The position numbers were made by a program, and so were the translations under genes. A model generated the notes under the pieces. The model did no database searches, was not told the origin of the DNA, and saw nothing but the letters and a program-made list of their open reading frames with translations. Source: Alphaproteobacteria bacterium MarineAlpha9_Bin7 (lineage in GTDB: Bacteria; Pseudomonadota; Alphaproteobacteria; UBA7887). From it: a DNA stretch of 8,421 bases. Shown piece by piece: positions 1 to 7,117 of this stretch. The stretch is from contig PTKD01000077.1 of assembly GCA_002938115.1 (NCBI GenBank), forward strand, positions 1 to 8,421. The letters are read 5' to 3'. Every line of letters begins with the position of its first letter. The first letter of the stretch is position 1.

Positions 1-1482
1 CATCACTGGATTGACGGGAAAAAGGGCAACGGAAGTCGCGGGAATTTTGGGCCAATTTTTAATCCGGCGACCGGCGAAACCGTATCTCAGGTTCCATTCG
101 CGAGCAATTCTGAAGTGGGTGAGGCTATCGCTGCAGCAAAAGCGGCGTTACCGTCGTGGTCGGCTACCCCGCCAATACAGCGTGCGCGCGTGATGTTTCG
201 ATTCAAATCCTTAATTGAGGACAATATCGACCAAATTGCTGAATTAGTTTCGTCGGAACATGGGAAGACTCTCCCCGACGCACGTGGTTCCATTACACGC
301 GGTCTTGAGGTGGTTGAATTTGCGTGCGGGATCCCGCACCTCCTCAAAGGTGAGTTCACTGAGCAAGTGGGTACCAACGTTGATTCGTACTCGATCCGGC
401 AACCGGTGGGAGTTTGTGTTGGCATCACGCCATTTAATTTTCCGGCAATGATACCATTGTGGATGTTTCCATTGGCGGTTGCTTGCGGCAATACTTTTGT
501 GCTTAAGCCGTCCGAGAAAGACCCATCATGTCCTCTGCGACTGGCAGAATTATTTAAGGAGGCCGGCGGCCCAGATGGAGTCTTAAATGTCATCAATGGC
601 GATAAACTGGCAGTAGATGCTTTGCTTACTGATTCTCGGGTTGACGCAGTTAGCTTTGTTGGCTCTACCCCCATTGCAGAATATGTATACGCGACGGCAG
701 CTGCCAACGGTAAGAGGGTGCAAGCTTTGGGTGGCGCAAAAAATCATATGGTTGTTATGCCAGATGCTGATTTTGATCAGGCCACAGATGCGTTGATGGG
801 AGCGGCATATGGCTCCGCAGGTGAGCGGTGTATGGCAGTGTCGGTAGCAGTTGCGGTAGGTGAATCAGCCCAACCGTTGATCGATAGATTAGTTCCACGC
901 GTCCAGGCGTTAAGAATGGGCCCCTATACGGATCCGGATGCCGAAATGGGCCCGGTGGTCAGCGATCAAGCTCTTGAACGAATTAAAATGCTAGTGGACT
1001 CAGGGGTTTCGCAGGGTGCGGATTTAGTAGTCGATGGTCGGCAAGTAACTTTGCAGGGTTACGAAAAAGGGTTTTTTCTCGGCGGTTGCCTTTTTGATAA
1101 GGTCACACCTGAAATGGATATCTATCGGGAGGAGATTTTCGGCCCGGTGCTGTCTGTTGTGCGAGTGCCGGATTATGAAAGCGCTCTGGGGCTTGTATGT
1201 GAAAACGAGTACGGGAACGGCACGGCAATATTCACTCGAGATGGTGATGCGGCAAGAGATTTTACGATGCGTTCCAATATTGGCATGGTCGGCGTCAACG
1301 TTCCAATTCCAGTGCCTGTCGCGTATCACAGCTTTGGGGGGTGGAAACGATCCATGTTTGGAAGCTCGAATACTCACGGGATGGATGGTGTACGTTTTTA
1401 TACTCGGATCAAAACTGTTACGGCTAGGTGGCCTTCCGGGATTCGGGAGGGTGCCGACTTCTCAATCCCGACGCTAAAATAG
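1..1482 (+). CDS. mmsA: Methylmalonate-semialdehyde dehydrogenase (CoA-acylating), 5' partial
   Basis: This aldehyde dehydrogenase-fold enzyme oxidises methylmalonate or malonate semialdehyde with NAD+ and CoA to propionyl-CoA or acetyl-CoA, in valine and pyrimidine/beta-alanine breakdown. The frame is open from base 1, beginning HHWIDGKKGNGSRG and then NPATGE, the usual N-terminal strand of the family. Only a handful of residues should be missing, since 493 are visible against about 500 normally. The GTG at 115 is an internal codon, not the start. Numbered from the first visible residue: ITPFNFPAMIPLWM near 142-155, the NAD-binding FVGSTPIAEYVY near 219, GGAKNH near 244 and GSAGERCM with catalytic Cys277 (codon 829-831). 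The Asn of GGAKNH sits where hydrolytic ALDHs carry their general-base Glu, as expected of the CoA-acylating branch. EEIFGPVLSV follows later and the C-terminus FSIPTLK is typical. It ends with TAG, 44 nt before zapE. No frameshift is seen. Confidence 0.94.
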   Translation, partial: HHWIDGKKGNGSRGNFGPIFNPATGETVSQVPFASNSEVGEAIAAAKAALPSWSATPPIQRARVMFRFKSLIEDNIDQIAELVSSEHGKTLPDARGSITRGLEVVEFACGIPHLLKGEFTEQVGTNVDSYSIRQPVGVCVGITPFNFPAMIPLWMFPLAVACGNTFVLKPSEKDPSCPLRLAELFKEAGGPDGVLNVINGDKLAVDALLTDSRVDAVSFVGSTPIAEYVYATAAANGKRVQALGGAKNHMVVMPDADFDQATDALMGAAYGSAGERCMAVSVAVAVGESAQPLIDRLVPRVQALRMGPYTDPDAEMGPVVSDQALERIKMLVDSGVSQGADLVVDGRQVTLQGYEKGFFLGGCLFDKVTPEMDIYREEIFGPVLSVVRVPDYESALGLVCENEYGNGTAIFTRDGDAARDFTMRSNIGMVGVNVPIPVPVAYHSFGGWKRSMFGSSNTHGMDGVRFYTRIKTVTARWPSGIREGADFSIPTLK

Positions 1483-1526
1483 ACACTCTATGGCGCGAAA
1501 GTGCCTCACTTCACGGGTTTGGGAAG

Positions 1527-2651
1527 ATGGTTCAGGGTCCCGTTGCTCTCTATAGAGGGTTAGTACGGGAAGGCGCGCTTGAGTTTGACTCGGCTCAGGC
1601 GTCGGCTGCCCAGAGACTCCAAACTCTTTCTGAACAACTCCGGGCCGTCGGTTTGAACGGAGAGAAAAAAACATCAGTGCTTGTTCGCCTCGGGTTTCGC
1701 CAAGGCCCGCCAGCGCCCAGGGGTATCTACCTATTTGGTGATGTTGGGCGAGGCAAGACGATGCTTATGGACTTATTTTATGGGCATGCCCCGGTCGATC
1801 CAAAACGCCGGCTTCATTTCCATGCATTCATGCTGGAGGTGCATCGTTGGATTCATCGGTGGCGCAAAAATGGGGGTGCGACAAACAGAGATGCTGACCC
1901 GATTCCGGCGTTGGCAGCTGATATGGCATCGACTGCATCTCTTTTGTGTTTTGATGAATTTGAAATTCGTGACGTGGCTGACGCTATGATCATGCGGCGT
2001 TTATTTTCAGCTCTTTGGGCCCAGGATGTTGTAGTTGTGATGACCTCAAATTGGTCTCCGGACGATCTTTATCTGAATGGATTGCAGAGAGAATTGTTTT
2101 TGCCTTTCATCGCTCTCATAAAAGACTGTACAGACGTTATTAAATTGGATTCGAAGTTTGATTATCGATTGCGCAGTTTAAGACAGATGCAAGTGTATTT
2201 TGCGTCCCGCGAAGGTGGAACTGGCTTCAAAATGCAAGATATTTTTCATGATTTAGTGGGCAATGTCGATGTCGTCGCTGAGACGCTTTTAGTGGATGGT
2301 CGGTCGCTCAAAATACCCAGAGTTAATCAGGGTATAGCATGGCTTACTTTCGAAGAGCTATGTGGGCGTTCTCTAGGGGCGGCGGATTACCTAGAAATTG
2401 CGGCCCGATATCATACCTTATTATTGTCGGACATTCCTGTAATGACCGTAGAACAGCGGGACAAAGCTAAGCGTTTTGCAATCTTGATAGATATTCTTTA
2501 CGAGCACAACGTAAAGTTAGTGTGCAGTGCCGCAGCAGACCCCAAGGCTTTATGTCCCCCCGGTAATGACGCGTATGAGTTCAATAGGACTGTGTCACGA
2601 CTTAGTGAAATGCAAACCACAACTTATTTATCTCGCCCCCATACTGCTTAG
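1527..2651 (+). CDS. zapE: ZapE/AFG1-family P-loop ATPase
   Basis: This AFG1-like ATPase corresponds to E. coli ZapE, which acts at the division septum and affects Z-ring stability. The mitochondrial homologue (Afg1/LACE1) works in protein quality control. The frame is open back to a GTG at 1428 inside mmsA. I chose the ATG at 1527 because MVQGPVALYRGLVREG matches the family N-terminus and gives 374 residues, almost the length of E. coli ZapE. The only purine run (GGGAAG) touches the ATG, so ribosome binding looks poor. From this start: Walker A GDVGRGKT at 71-78, the family motif LHFHAFM at 96-102, Walker B LLCFDEF at 139-145 and the sensor-1 region TSNWSPDDLYLNGLQR from 173. The C-terminus includes YEHNVKLVCSA and FNRTVSRLSEMQ, both typical. 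Its place directly before mdh is the standard alphaproteobacterial arrangement; the functional reason is unknown to me. Confidence 0.9.
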   Translation: MVQGPVALYRGLVREGALEFDSAQASAAQRLQTLSEQLRAVGLNGEKKTSVLVRLGFRQGPPAPRGIYLFGDVGRGKTMLMDLFYGHAPVDPKRRLHFHAFMLEVHRWIHRWRKNGGATNRDADPIPALAADMASTASLLCFDEFEIRDVADAMIMRRLFSALWAQDVVVVMTSNWSPDDLYLNGLQRELFLPFIALIKDCTDVIKLDSKFDYRLRSLRQMQVYFASREGGTGFKMQDIFHDLVGNVDVVAETLLVDGRSLKIPRVNQGIAWLTFEELCGRSLGAADYLEIAARYHTLLLSDIPVMTVEQRDKAKRFAILIDILYEHNVKLVCSAAADPKALCPPGNDAYEFNRTVSRLSEMQTTTYLSRPHTA

Positions 2652-2720
2652 TGAGACATAATTTGTGAAACTCACCGGGTCTCAAGAATTCGCTCGTTCA
2701 ACAAGAACCAGCTACTGTAC

Positions 2721-2734
2721 GCCCTTGGGAGGGT
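2721..2734 (+). promoter_or_regulatory. mdh ribosome binding site inside a short hairpin
   Basis: A strong Shine-Dalgarno, GGGAGGG at 2727-2733, lies just before the mdh ATG at 2740 and settles that start. Its AGGG (2730-2733) can pair with CCCT (2722-2725) across a TGGG loop, and a G-U pair at 2721/2734 can close the stem. The site could therefore be partly hidden in the mRNA. Pairing is visible in the sequence; any regulatory effect is inference, and so short a stem may be only transient. Confidence 0.45.
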
Positions 2735-2739
2735 AAAGC

Positions 2740-3711
2740 ATGACTCGTAATAAAATTGCACTCATAGGTGCTGGCAGCATTGGTGGCACACTAGCGCATC
2801 TTGTTGGCCTTAAGGAACTTGGAGATGTGGTGTTGTTCGATATTGTCAAAGGAGTACCGCAGGGAAAGGCCCTTGACATTGTCGAGGCGTCTCCGGTTGA
2901 AGGTTTTGACGCAAAATTTCTGGGCGCGAATAGTTATCGCGCAATTCGCGGAGCTGATTTAGTAGTAGTTACTGCTGGGATACCACGCAAACCCGGTATG
3001 AGTCGTGACGATCTCATCGGGGTGAATACCAGAGTTATGGAAGCGGTCGGTGCTGGAATCAAAACCAACTGTCCGAAGGCTTTTGTGATATGCATCACTA
3101 ACCCGCTTGATGCTATGGTCTGGGCGCTTCGCGAGGCCAGTGGGTTGGCTCATAGTAAAGTTGTGGGCATGGCAGGAATCCTCGACTCGGCCAGATTTCG
3201 TTTTTTTCTAGCGGAAGAGATGGGCGTCTCGGTGAGAGATGTGACAGCATTTGTGCTGGGTGGACATGGGGACACCATGTTGCCCTTGGCGCGTTACTCG
3301 ACTGTGTCAGGTATTCCGTTGCCCGATCTGGTGAAAATGGGGTGGATATCCAAGCACCGGCTGGAACAAATTATCCAGAGGACCCGCGATGGTGGTGCTG
3401 AGATAGTAGGCCTTTTGAAGACCGGTTCGGCGTTTTACGCCCCGGCCACAGCGGCCATTGAGATGGCCGAATCATACCTCAAGGACCAGAAGCGTGTGCT
3501 GCCTTGTGCTGCCTATCTTAATGGACAATATGGTGTGCGGGGTCTCTATGTTGGTGTGCCTGTTGTGATTGGGGCAAAAGGGGTTGAACGGATTGTGGAG
3601 ATTGCGCTTAACAAAAGCGAGAAGGCCCAATTCCAAAAATCAGTTGCGTCGGTGCGTGGTCTGGTCGCCTCGGTAAAGAAAATACGTAAGCCTCGATCGA
3701 ATAAGAAATAG
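2740..3711 (+). CDS. mdh: Malate dehydrogenase, NAD-dependent, LDH-like type
   Basis: It interconverts malate and oxaloacetate with NAD in the TCA cycle, in the cytoplasm. The 323 residues fit the LDH-like group found in Alphaproteobacteria (about 320). The Rossmann motif is GAGSIG at 10-15, and Asp34 at the end of the second strand indicates NAD rather than NADP. Substrate and catalytic residues are in place: Arg83 and Arg89 in IPRKPGMSR (Arg at position 83 rather than Gln marks malate, not lactate, dehydrogenase), Asn121, Asp149 and Arg152 in GILDSARFR, and His176 in GGHGD. The start has a strong SD. The last dozen residues are unusually basic (VKKIRKPRSNKK), whereas relatives usually end in a short, fairly neutral helix. 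The 88-nt gap after zapE is long enough for separate regulation, but I found no convincing -35/-10 pair. sucC follows 37 nt downstream. Confidence 0.95.
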   Translation: MTRNKIALIGAGSIGGTLAHLVGLKELGDVVLFDIVKGVPQGKALDIVEASPVEGFDAKFLGANSYRAIRGADLVVVTAGIPRKPGMSRDDLIGVNTRVMEAVGAGIKTNCPKAFVICITNPLDAMVWALREASGLAHSKVVGMAGILDSARFRFFLAEEMGVSVRDVTAFVLGGHGDTMLPLARYSTVSGIPLPDLVKMGWISKHRLEQIIQRTRDGGAEIVGLLKTGSAFYAPATAAIEMAESYLKDQKRVLPCAAYLNGQYGVRGLYVGVPVVIGAKGVERIVEIALNKSEKAQFQKSVASVRGLVASVKKIRKPRSNKK

Positions 3712-3748
3712 TGGTCATAGAAAGAAGAGCGGTTGGGCGGGAGGTGAA

Positions 3749-4918
3749 ATGAAAATTCACGAATACCAGGCAAAGGCTATTTTGAAAAAATTTGGTGTGG
3801 CTGTTCCCGACGGTCGTGTTGCCCATACAGTAGAAGAGGTCAGGGAGGCAATCCAAAAGCTTGGCGGCTACTCGTGGGTGGTTAAGGCGCAAATCCATGC
3901 TGGGGGTCGAGGAAAGGGCGGCGGTATCAAGGTTTGTGGGACCGCTCAGGAGGTTATCGCAGTTGCAGGAGACATGATAGGGATGAATTTGGTAACCCCT
4001 CAGACAGGGGTCGAAGGCCAAGAGGTCCGATGTGTTTATATAGAAGAGGCGTGTGAAATTAACCGTGAGCTTTATCTTGGCCTACTGCTTGATCGTGCCA
4101 ACAGTCGCTTGGCATTTGTGGGTGCAGCAGAAGGTGGAATGAACATCGAGGAGGTCGCTGCCGCCACTCCAGAAAAAATCCTTCGTGTCCCTATAGACCC
4201 TTCAACGGGAATGTTGGCGCATCACGCACGAAATTTAGCATTTGGGCTAGGCTTGCAAGGAAGTACGGCTACGGAAGCTATCAAAACAATCCACGGGGTA
4301 TACGAGGCATTCACCGCGACTGAGTCGAATCTGATTGAGATCAACCCGCTGGTTGTTACAAAAGACGAAAAAGTATTGGCTTTAGACGCAAAAATGGACT
4401 TCGATGACAATGCTCTATTTCGTCATCCTGACCTTGTTGAACTATGTGATGAAAACGAAGAAGACCCTCGTGAACGAAAAGCCCAGAGCTTTGGTCTGAG
4501 TTACATTAAGCTAGACGGCAACATCGGTTGTATGGTCAATGGCGCAGGCTTGGCCATGGCGACGATGGATATTATCAAACTCAACGGTGGCAAGCCGGCT
4601 AACTTTCTGGATGTTGGAGGAGGCGCTACGAGGGACAAGGTTACTGAGGCATTTAAAATCATTCTTTCGGATCCTGATGTTGAAGGTGTGCTGGTAAATA
4701 TTTTTGGTGGGATAATGCGTTGCGATGTTATCGCAGAGGGCATTGTTGAAGCAGCACGTGAAGTTAATGTGCGCATTCCTCTGGTGGTCAGATTGAAAGG
4801 CACCAATGTGGAGCTAGGCAGGGAAATACTTGCTAAATCGGGTATGTCTCTGTCGACGGCGGATCATTTTGCAGACGCAGCAAAAAAAATAGTAGCTGCA
4901 GTCCGGAGAGACCACTAA
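3749..4918 (+). CDS. sucC: Succinyl-CoA synthetase, beta subunit (ADP/GDP-forming)
   Basis: This is the nucleotide-binding subunit of succinate-CoA ligase, which makes succinate and ATP or GTP from succinyl-CoA in the TCA cycle as a complex with SucD. An ATP-grasp domain spans roughly residues 1-240, starting MKIHEYQAK, with Lys46 and the glycine loop HAGGRGKGGGIK at 50-61. Metal ligands Asn199 (in EINP) and Asp213 (in ALDAK) are present. The C-terminal CoA-ligase domain carries NGAGLAMATMD from 264, FLDVGGGA from 286 and NIFGGIMRCD at 317-326. Length 389 is usual for the family. A clear SD, GGGAGGTG at 3739-3746, precedes the ATG. Its TAA stop shares one base with the sucD ATG, so translation is probably coupled, giving equal subunits. 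Whether ATP or GTP is preferred cannot be read with confidence. Confidence 0.97.
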   Translation: MKIHEYQAKAILKKFGVAVPDGRVAHTVEEVREAIQKLGGYSWVVKAQIHAGGRGKGGGIKVCGTAQEVIAVAGDMIGMNLVTPQTGVEGQEVRCVYIEEACEINRELYLGLLLDRANSRLAFVGAAEGGMNIEEVAAATPEKILRVPIDPSTGMLAHHARNLAFGLGLQGSTATEAIKTIHGVYEAFTATESNLIEINPLVVTKDEKVLALDAKMDFDDNALFRHPDLVELCDENEEDPRERKAQSFGLSYIKLDGNIGCMVNGAGLAMATMDIIKLNGGKPANFLDVGGGATRDKVTEAFKIILSDPDVEGVLVNIFGGIMRCDVIAEGIVEAAREVNVRIPLVVRLKGTNVELGREILAKSGMSLSTADHFADAAKKIVAAVRRDH

Positions 4919-5793
4919 TGGCCGTACTTATTGATTCTTCAACCAGGGTAATTTGTCAGGGCTTTACGGGTCGACAGGGGACATTTCATTGTGAGCAAGC
5001 AATAGCGTATGGCACTAAAATGGTTGGAGGCGTGACACCTGGTAAAGGGGGTGGGACGCATCTGGACTTGCCAATCTTCAATACTGTGCATGAAGCGATG
5101 GTAAAAACTGGGGCAAATGCCACGGTTATATACGTTCCGCCTGCTCACGCTGCGGACGCAATTTTGGAAGCAATTGACGCCAGAGTCGAGCTGGCAGTCT
5201 GCATTACCGAAGGCATTCCTGTAGCCGACATGATACGCGTCAAACGGGTGTTATTTGGCTCCGGTACAAGACTGATTGGTCCAAATTGCCCTGGTATCAT
5301 TACACCCGAGCAATGCAAGATTGGTATTATGCCTGGACACATCCACGTTTCTGGCAGGATAGGCATTGTTTCACGTTCCGGCACGCTCACGTATGAGGCT
5401 GTGTCGCAGACAACGGCAGAAGGACTCGGACAGAGCACATGTATCGGCATAGGAGGAGATCCGGTTAACGGGACTAACTTTGTGGATTGCGTAGAGCTCC
5501 TTATTGGCGACCCGGACACAGAAGGAATCGTCGTGATCGGGGAAATTGGAGGTACGGCGGAGGAGGAAGTGGCAGAATTCTTAATTCGATCAGGTAGCGT
5601 AAAGCCGGTTGTTGGGTTCATTGCAGGAGTCAGCGCACCGCCCGGCCGTCGAATGGGTCACGCCGGTGCAATTGTTTCGGGTGGGCAGGGCGCTGCTGCA
5701 GAAAAGATTGAGGCGCTTAAAAGCGCTAGCGTTGTGATTGCAAAATCACCCGCTGACATCGGTTCCACGATGGCAAGGGTTTTAGGTTCCTAG
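4918..5793 (+). CDS. sucD: Succinyl-CoA synthetase, alpha subunit
   Basis: This is the CoA-binding and phosphohistidine-carrying subunit of succinate-CoA ligase, partner of SucC. The 291 residues match the family's usual length. The N-terminal CoA-binding Rossmann domain shows GFTGRQGTFH at 15-24, the GGVTPGKGG loop from 37, ITEGIP from 96 and GPNCPGII at 121-128. The C-terminal domain has GRIGIVSRSGTLTYE from 146 and GEIGG near 208. His248 in GHAGAIVSGG is the residue phosphorylated during catalysis. The ATG overlaps the sucC stop by one base, and GGAGAG at 4905-4910 is the likely SD. It ends in TAG. In many Alphaproteobacteria sucA, sucB and lpd follow; here the next gene is the convergent xerC. 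Confidence 0.97.
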   Translation: MAVLIDSSTRVICQGFTGRQGTFHCEQAIAYGTKMVGGVTPGKGGGTHLDLPIFNTVHEAMVKTGANATVIYVPPAHAADAILEAIDARVELAVCITEGIPVADMIRVKRVLFGSGTRLIGPNCPGIITPEQCKIGIMPGHIHVSGRIGIVSRSGTLTYEAVSQTTAEGLGQSTCIGIGGDPVNGTNFVDCVELLIGDPDTEGIVVIGEIGGTAEEEVAEFLIRSGSVKPVVGFIAGVSAPPGRRMGHAGAIVSGGQGAAAEKIEALKSASVVIAKSPADIGSTMARVLGS

Positions 5794-6049
5794 TACGGTA
5801 ACTCTGTTACCTTAATTCCAGGGCTGCGGGCGGGCACTTTGGAGACCAATCTGTGAACTTGCCCTCGCAAACGAAATGAGGAAATGTTTGGCGTCGCAAA
5901 GAGGAGAGTACCTAGATAGCCAAACAGTTAATTGTGGAGGTGTTCAAAGGTAAAATTTGGCTTGCCGTCATACGCGTGTCACTGGGGCCATAAACTCCCA
6001 AAAGACCATTCTTATTTCTGTCCTGCGTCGGTTAGATCAGCCAGTGAAC
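5794..6049. other. Non-coding gap between convergent sucD and xerC
   Basis: These 256 bases separate the ends of sucD and xerC. I see no tRNA-like fold, no start of sucA and no credible gene. A plus-strand frame beginning near 5932 runs into the xerC 3' end but encodes nothing recognisable and lies mostly antisense to xerC. The gap holds a short stem-loop immediately after sucD and an 8-bp inverted repeat (TGTTTGGC at 5885-5892, GCCAAACA at 5919-5926). Confidence 0.6.
5797..5811 (+). terminator. Candidate weak terminator or 3' stem-loop after sucD
   Basis: GGTAAC and GTTACC form a perfect 6-bp stem around a TCT loop, starting 4 nt after the sucD stop. The following TTAATT is only loosely U-rich, so a classical intrinsic terminator is not secure. 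It could instead protect the 3' end of the mRNA. Its position at the end of the TCA block is the best support. Confidence 0.35.
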
Positions 6050-6979
6050 TTAATTTTTTGCACGCGGATGCGCCGCTTGATAAACAGCTTGCATCTGTAC
6101 ACCGTCAACCTCTGTGTAGCGCTGTGTAGTAGAAAGGCTTGAATGGCCAAGCAGTTCTTGGATAGTTCGTAAATCCCCACCACTAGATAGCAAGTGAGTT
6201 GCAAAACTGTGACGAAGTGCATGTGGCGTCACGTTGTCTGGTAAGTTTAACTTGGTGCGTAATTTGCGCATAACGCGTTGTGTGACGCCAGCGTTAAGCG
6301 CACGACCACGTGCACCCAGGAATAAGGCACTATCTGGGTGAATTCGATAAGGGCATGCGGCCAGGTACATTTCCACTGCTTCCAGCACGCGCGGCAGAAG
6401 TGGCACCAGCCGCTGCTTGCGGCCCTTGCCCGTAATTGTCAGGATTTCAGGTCGCCCCAATAGATCCCCGAGCGTCAGTGCAAGCGCCTCACTAATTCTC
6501 ATTCCCGTGCCGTAAAGGAGCATGAATAAGGCATGGTCCCGCAGTGCGAGCCACGCTTTTGGTTCAGCGGTTGATTTTCCCGCAGCCGCGATTGTTTCTT
6601 TCGCATCTCTTTGACTTAAGGGCCGTGGCACTAATCTATCGCTTTTTGGTGTTCGGAGCGCGGCAAGTACTGGGTTTTGCATCAGCCCAACGTTGTCCAG
6701 ATAGCGGAACAGACTGCGGATGGAAGATAGCGCACGCGCGCGTGACCGGGGGGATAGACCCTGCTCGCTCAACCAGGTCAGCCAGGCCCTGAAATCACGA
6801 ATACTGAGTGAGGTGAGATCAGACAGGTCCGTTGGATGGCCCAAATGTCCCGTCATAAAGGTCGCAAAACTACCGGCATCCTGCCCGTATGATTTGACGG
6901 TGTTTGTTGCCATCCGTCGTTCGGCTGAAAGCCATCGCTGCCAATCGCAAATAACGCTTTCTATAGCGGCAGACGTCAT
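6050..6979 (-). CDS. xerC: Tyrosine recombinase XerC
   Basis: This site-specific recombinase acts with XerD at dif to resolve chromosome dimers at division. The 309 residues contain the SAM-like N-terminal core-binding domain (about 5-100, with WLSAERRMATNTVKSYGQD) and the C-terminal catalytic domain. All six catalytic residues are visible: Arg161 in GTGMRISE, Lys185 in TGKGRKQR, His253 and Arg256 in TPHALRHSFA, His279 in LLGHSSLS and the nucleophile Tyr288 in TTQRYTE. XerC rather than a phage integrase is favoured by the compact length, intact motifs and surrounding core genes; XerD cannot be strictly excluded. The ATG at 6979 gives a normal full-length N-terminus but has no recognisable SD. 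It is convergent with sucD and lies downstream of mlaA-mlaC on the same strand after 166 bp, so it may have its own promoter. Confidence 0.9.
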   Translation of the reverse strand: MTSAAIESVICDWQRWLSAERRMATNTVKSYGQDAGSFATFMTGHLGHPTDLSDLTSLSIRDFRAWLTWLSEQGLSPRSRARALSSIRSLFRYLDNVGLMQNPVLAALRTPKSDRLVPRPLSQRDAKETIAAAGKSTAEPKAWLALRDHALFMLLYGTGMRISEALALTLGDLLGRPEILTITGKGRKQRLVPLLPRVLEAVEMYLAACPYRIHPDSALFLGARGRALNAGVTQRVMRKLRTKLNLPDNVTPHALRHSFATHLLSSGGDLRTIQELLGHSSLSTTQRYTEVDGVQMQAVYQAAHPRAKN

Positions 6980-6981
6980 TC

Positions 6982-6990
6982 TGTGGATAA
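6982..6990 (-). promoter_or_regulatory. Exact DnaA-box consensus before xerC
   Basis: The minus strand reads TTATCCACA, a perfect match to the bacterial DnaA box (TTATNCACA), ending 2 nt before the xerC ATG. Two plus-strand sequences sharing only the TTATCC core occur at 7051 and 7131. The match is seen directly. DnaA binding is inference, since a single 9-mer can occur by chance. Confidence 0.35.
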
Positions 6991-7096
6991 GTCCATTTTG
7001 GTCTTCATTTTACAAAATGTGGACGCAAAACCGATCTAGAAATACTCAATTTATCCAATTTTGGTTTTTGGCAGTAGCTTGTCTCGGCCGACTAAC

Positions 7097-7117
7097 ATGT
7101 CAGACTAAGTCTCACAT
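7097..7117. repeat. 21-bp near-perfect palindrome between mlaC and xerC
   Basis: The left arm ATGTCAGACT and right arm AGTCTCACAT flank a single central A at 7107 and are reverse complements at 9 of 10 positions. It lies about 30 nt past the mlaC stop and about 120 nt upstream of the xerC start. No T-run follows on either strand, so a repressor operator for xerC or a 3' processing hairpin is at least as likely as a terminator. The hexamer GACTAA occurs twice around it (7090 and 7103). Confidence 0.45.

Noticed and set aside
87..707. 206-residue minus-strand frame opposite mmsA
   Set aside because: It mirrors the codon pattern of mmsA and has no recognisable motif.
1428..1526. N-terminal extension of zapE from the GTG at 1428
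   Set aside because: The extra 33 residues overlap the mmsA 3' end, have no family counterpart, and the ATG at 1527 gives the normal length.
5145..5621. Long minus-strand frame opposite sucD
   Set aside because: It is antisense to conserved sucD motifs, is low-complexity in Ser/Pro/Thr/Ile, and shows no domain; it is a coding shadow.
5885..5926. 8-bp inverted repeat TGTTTGGC/GCCAAACA
   Set aside because: The arms are 26 nt apart with nothing adjoining; a pair like this could readily arise by chance in a gap this size.
5932..6142. Two small plus-strand reading frames after sucD
   Set aside because: They resemble no known protein, overlap each other, and lie largely antisense to the xerC 3' end.
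6980..7080. Sigma-70 promoter for xerC
   Set aside because: TAAAAT-like -10 sequences occur, but no TTGACA-like hexamer lies at 16-18 nt spacing.
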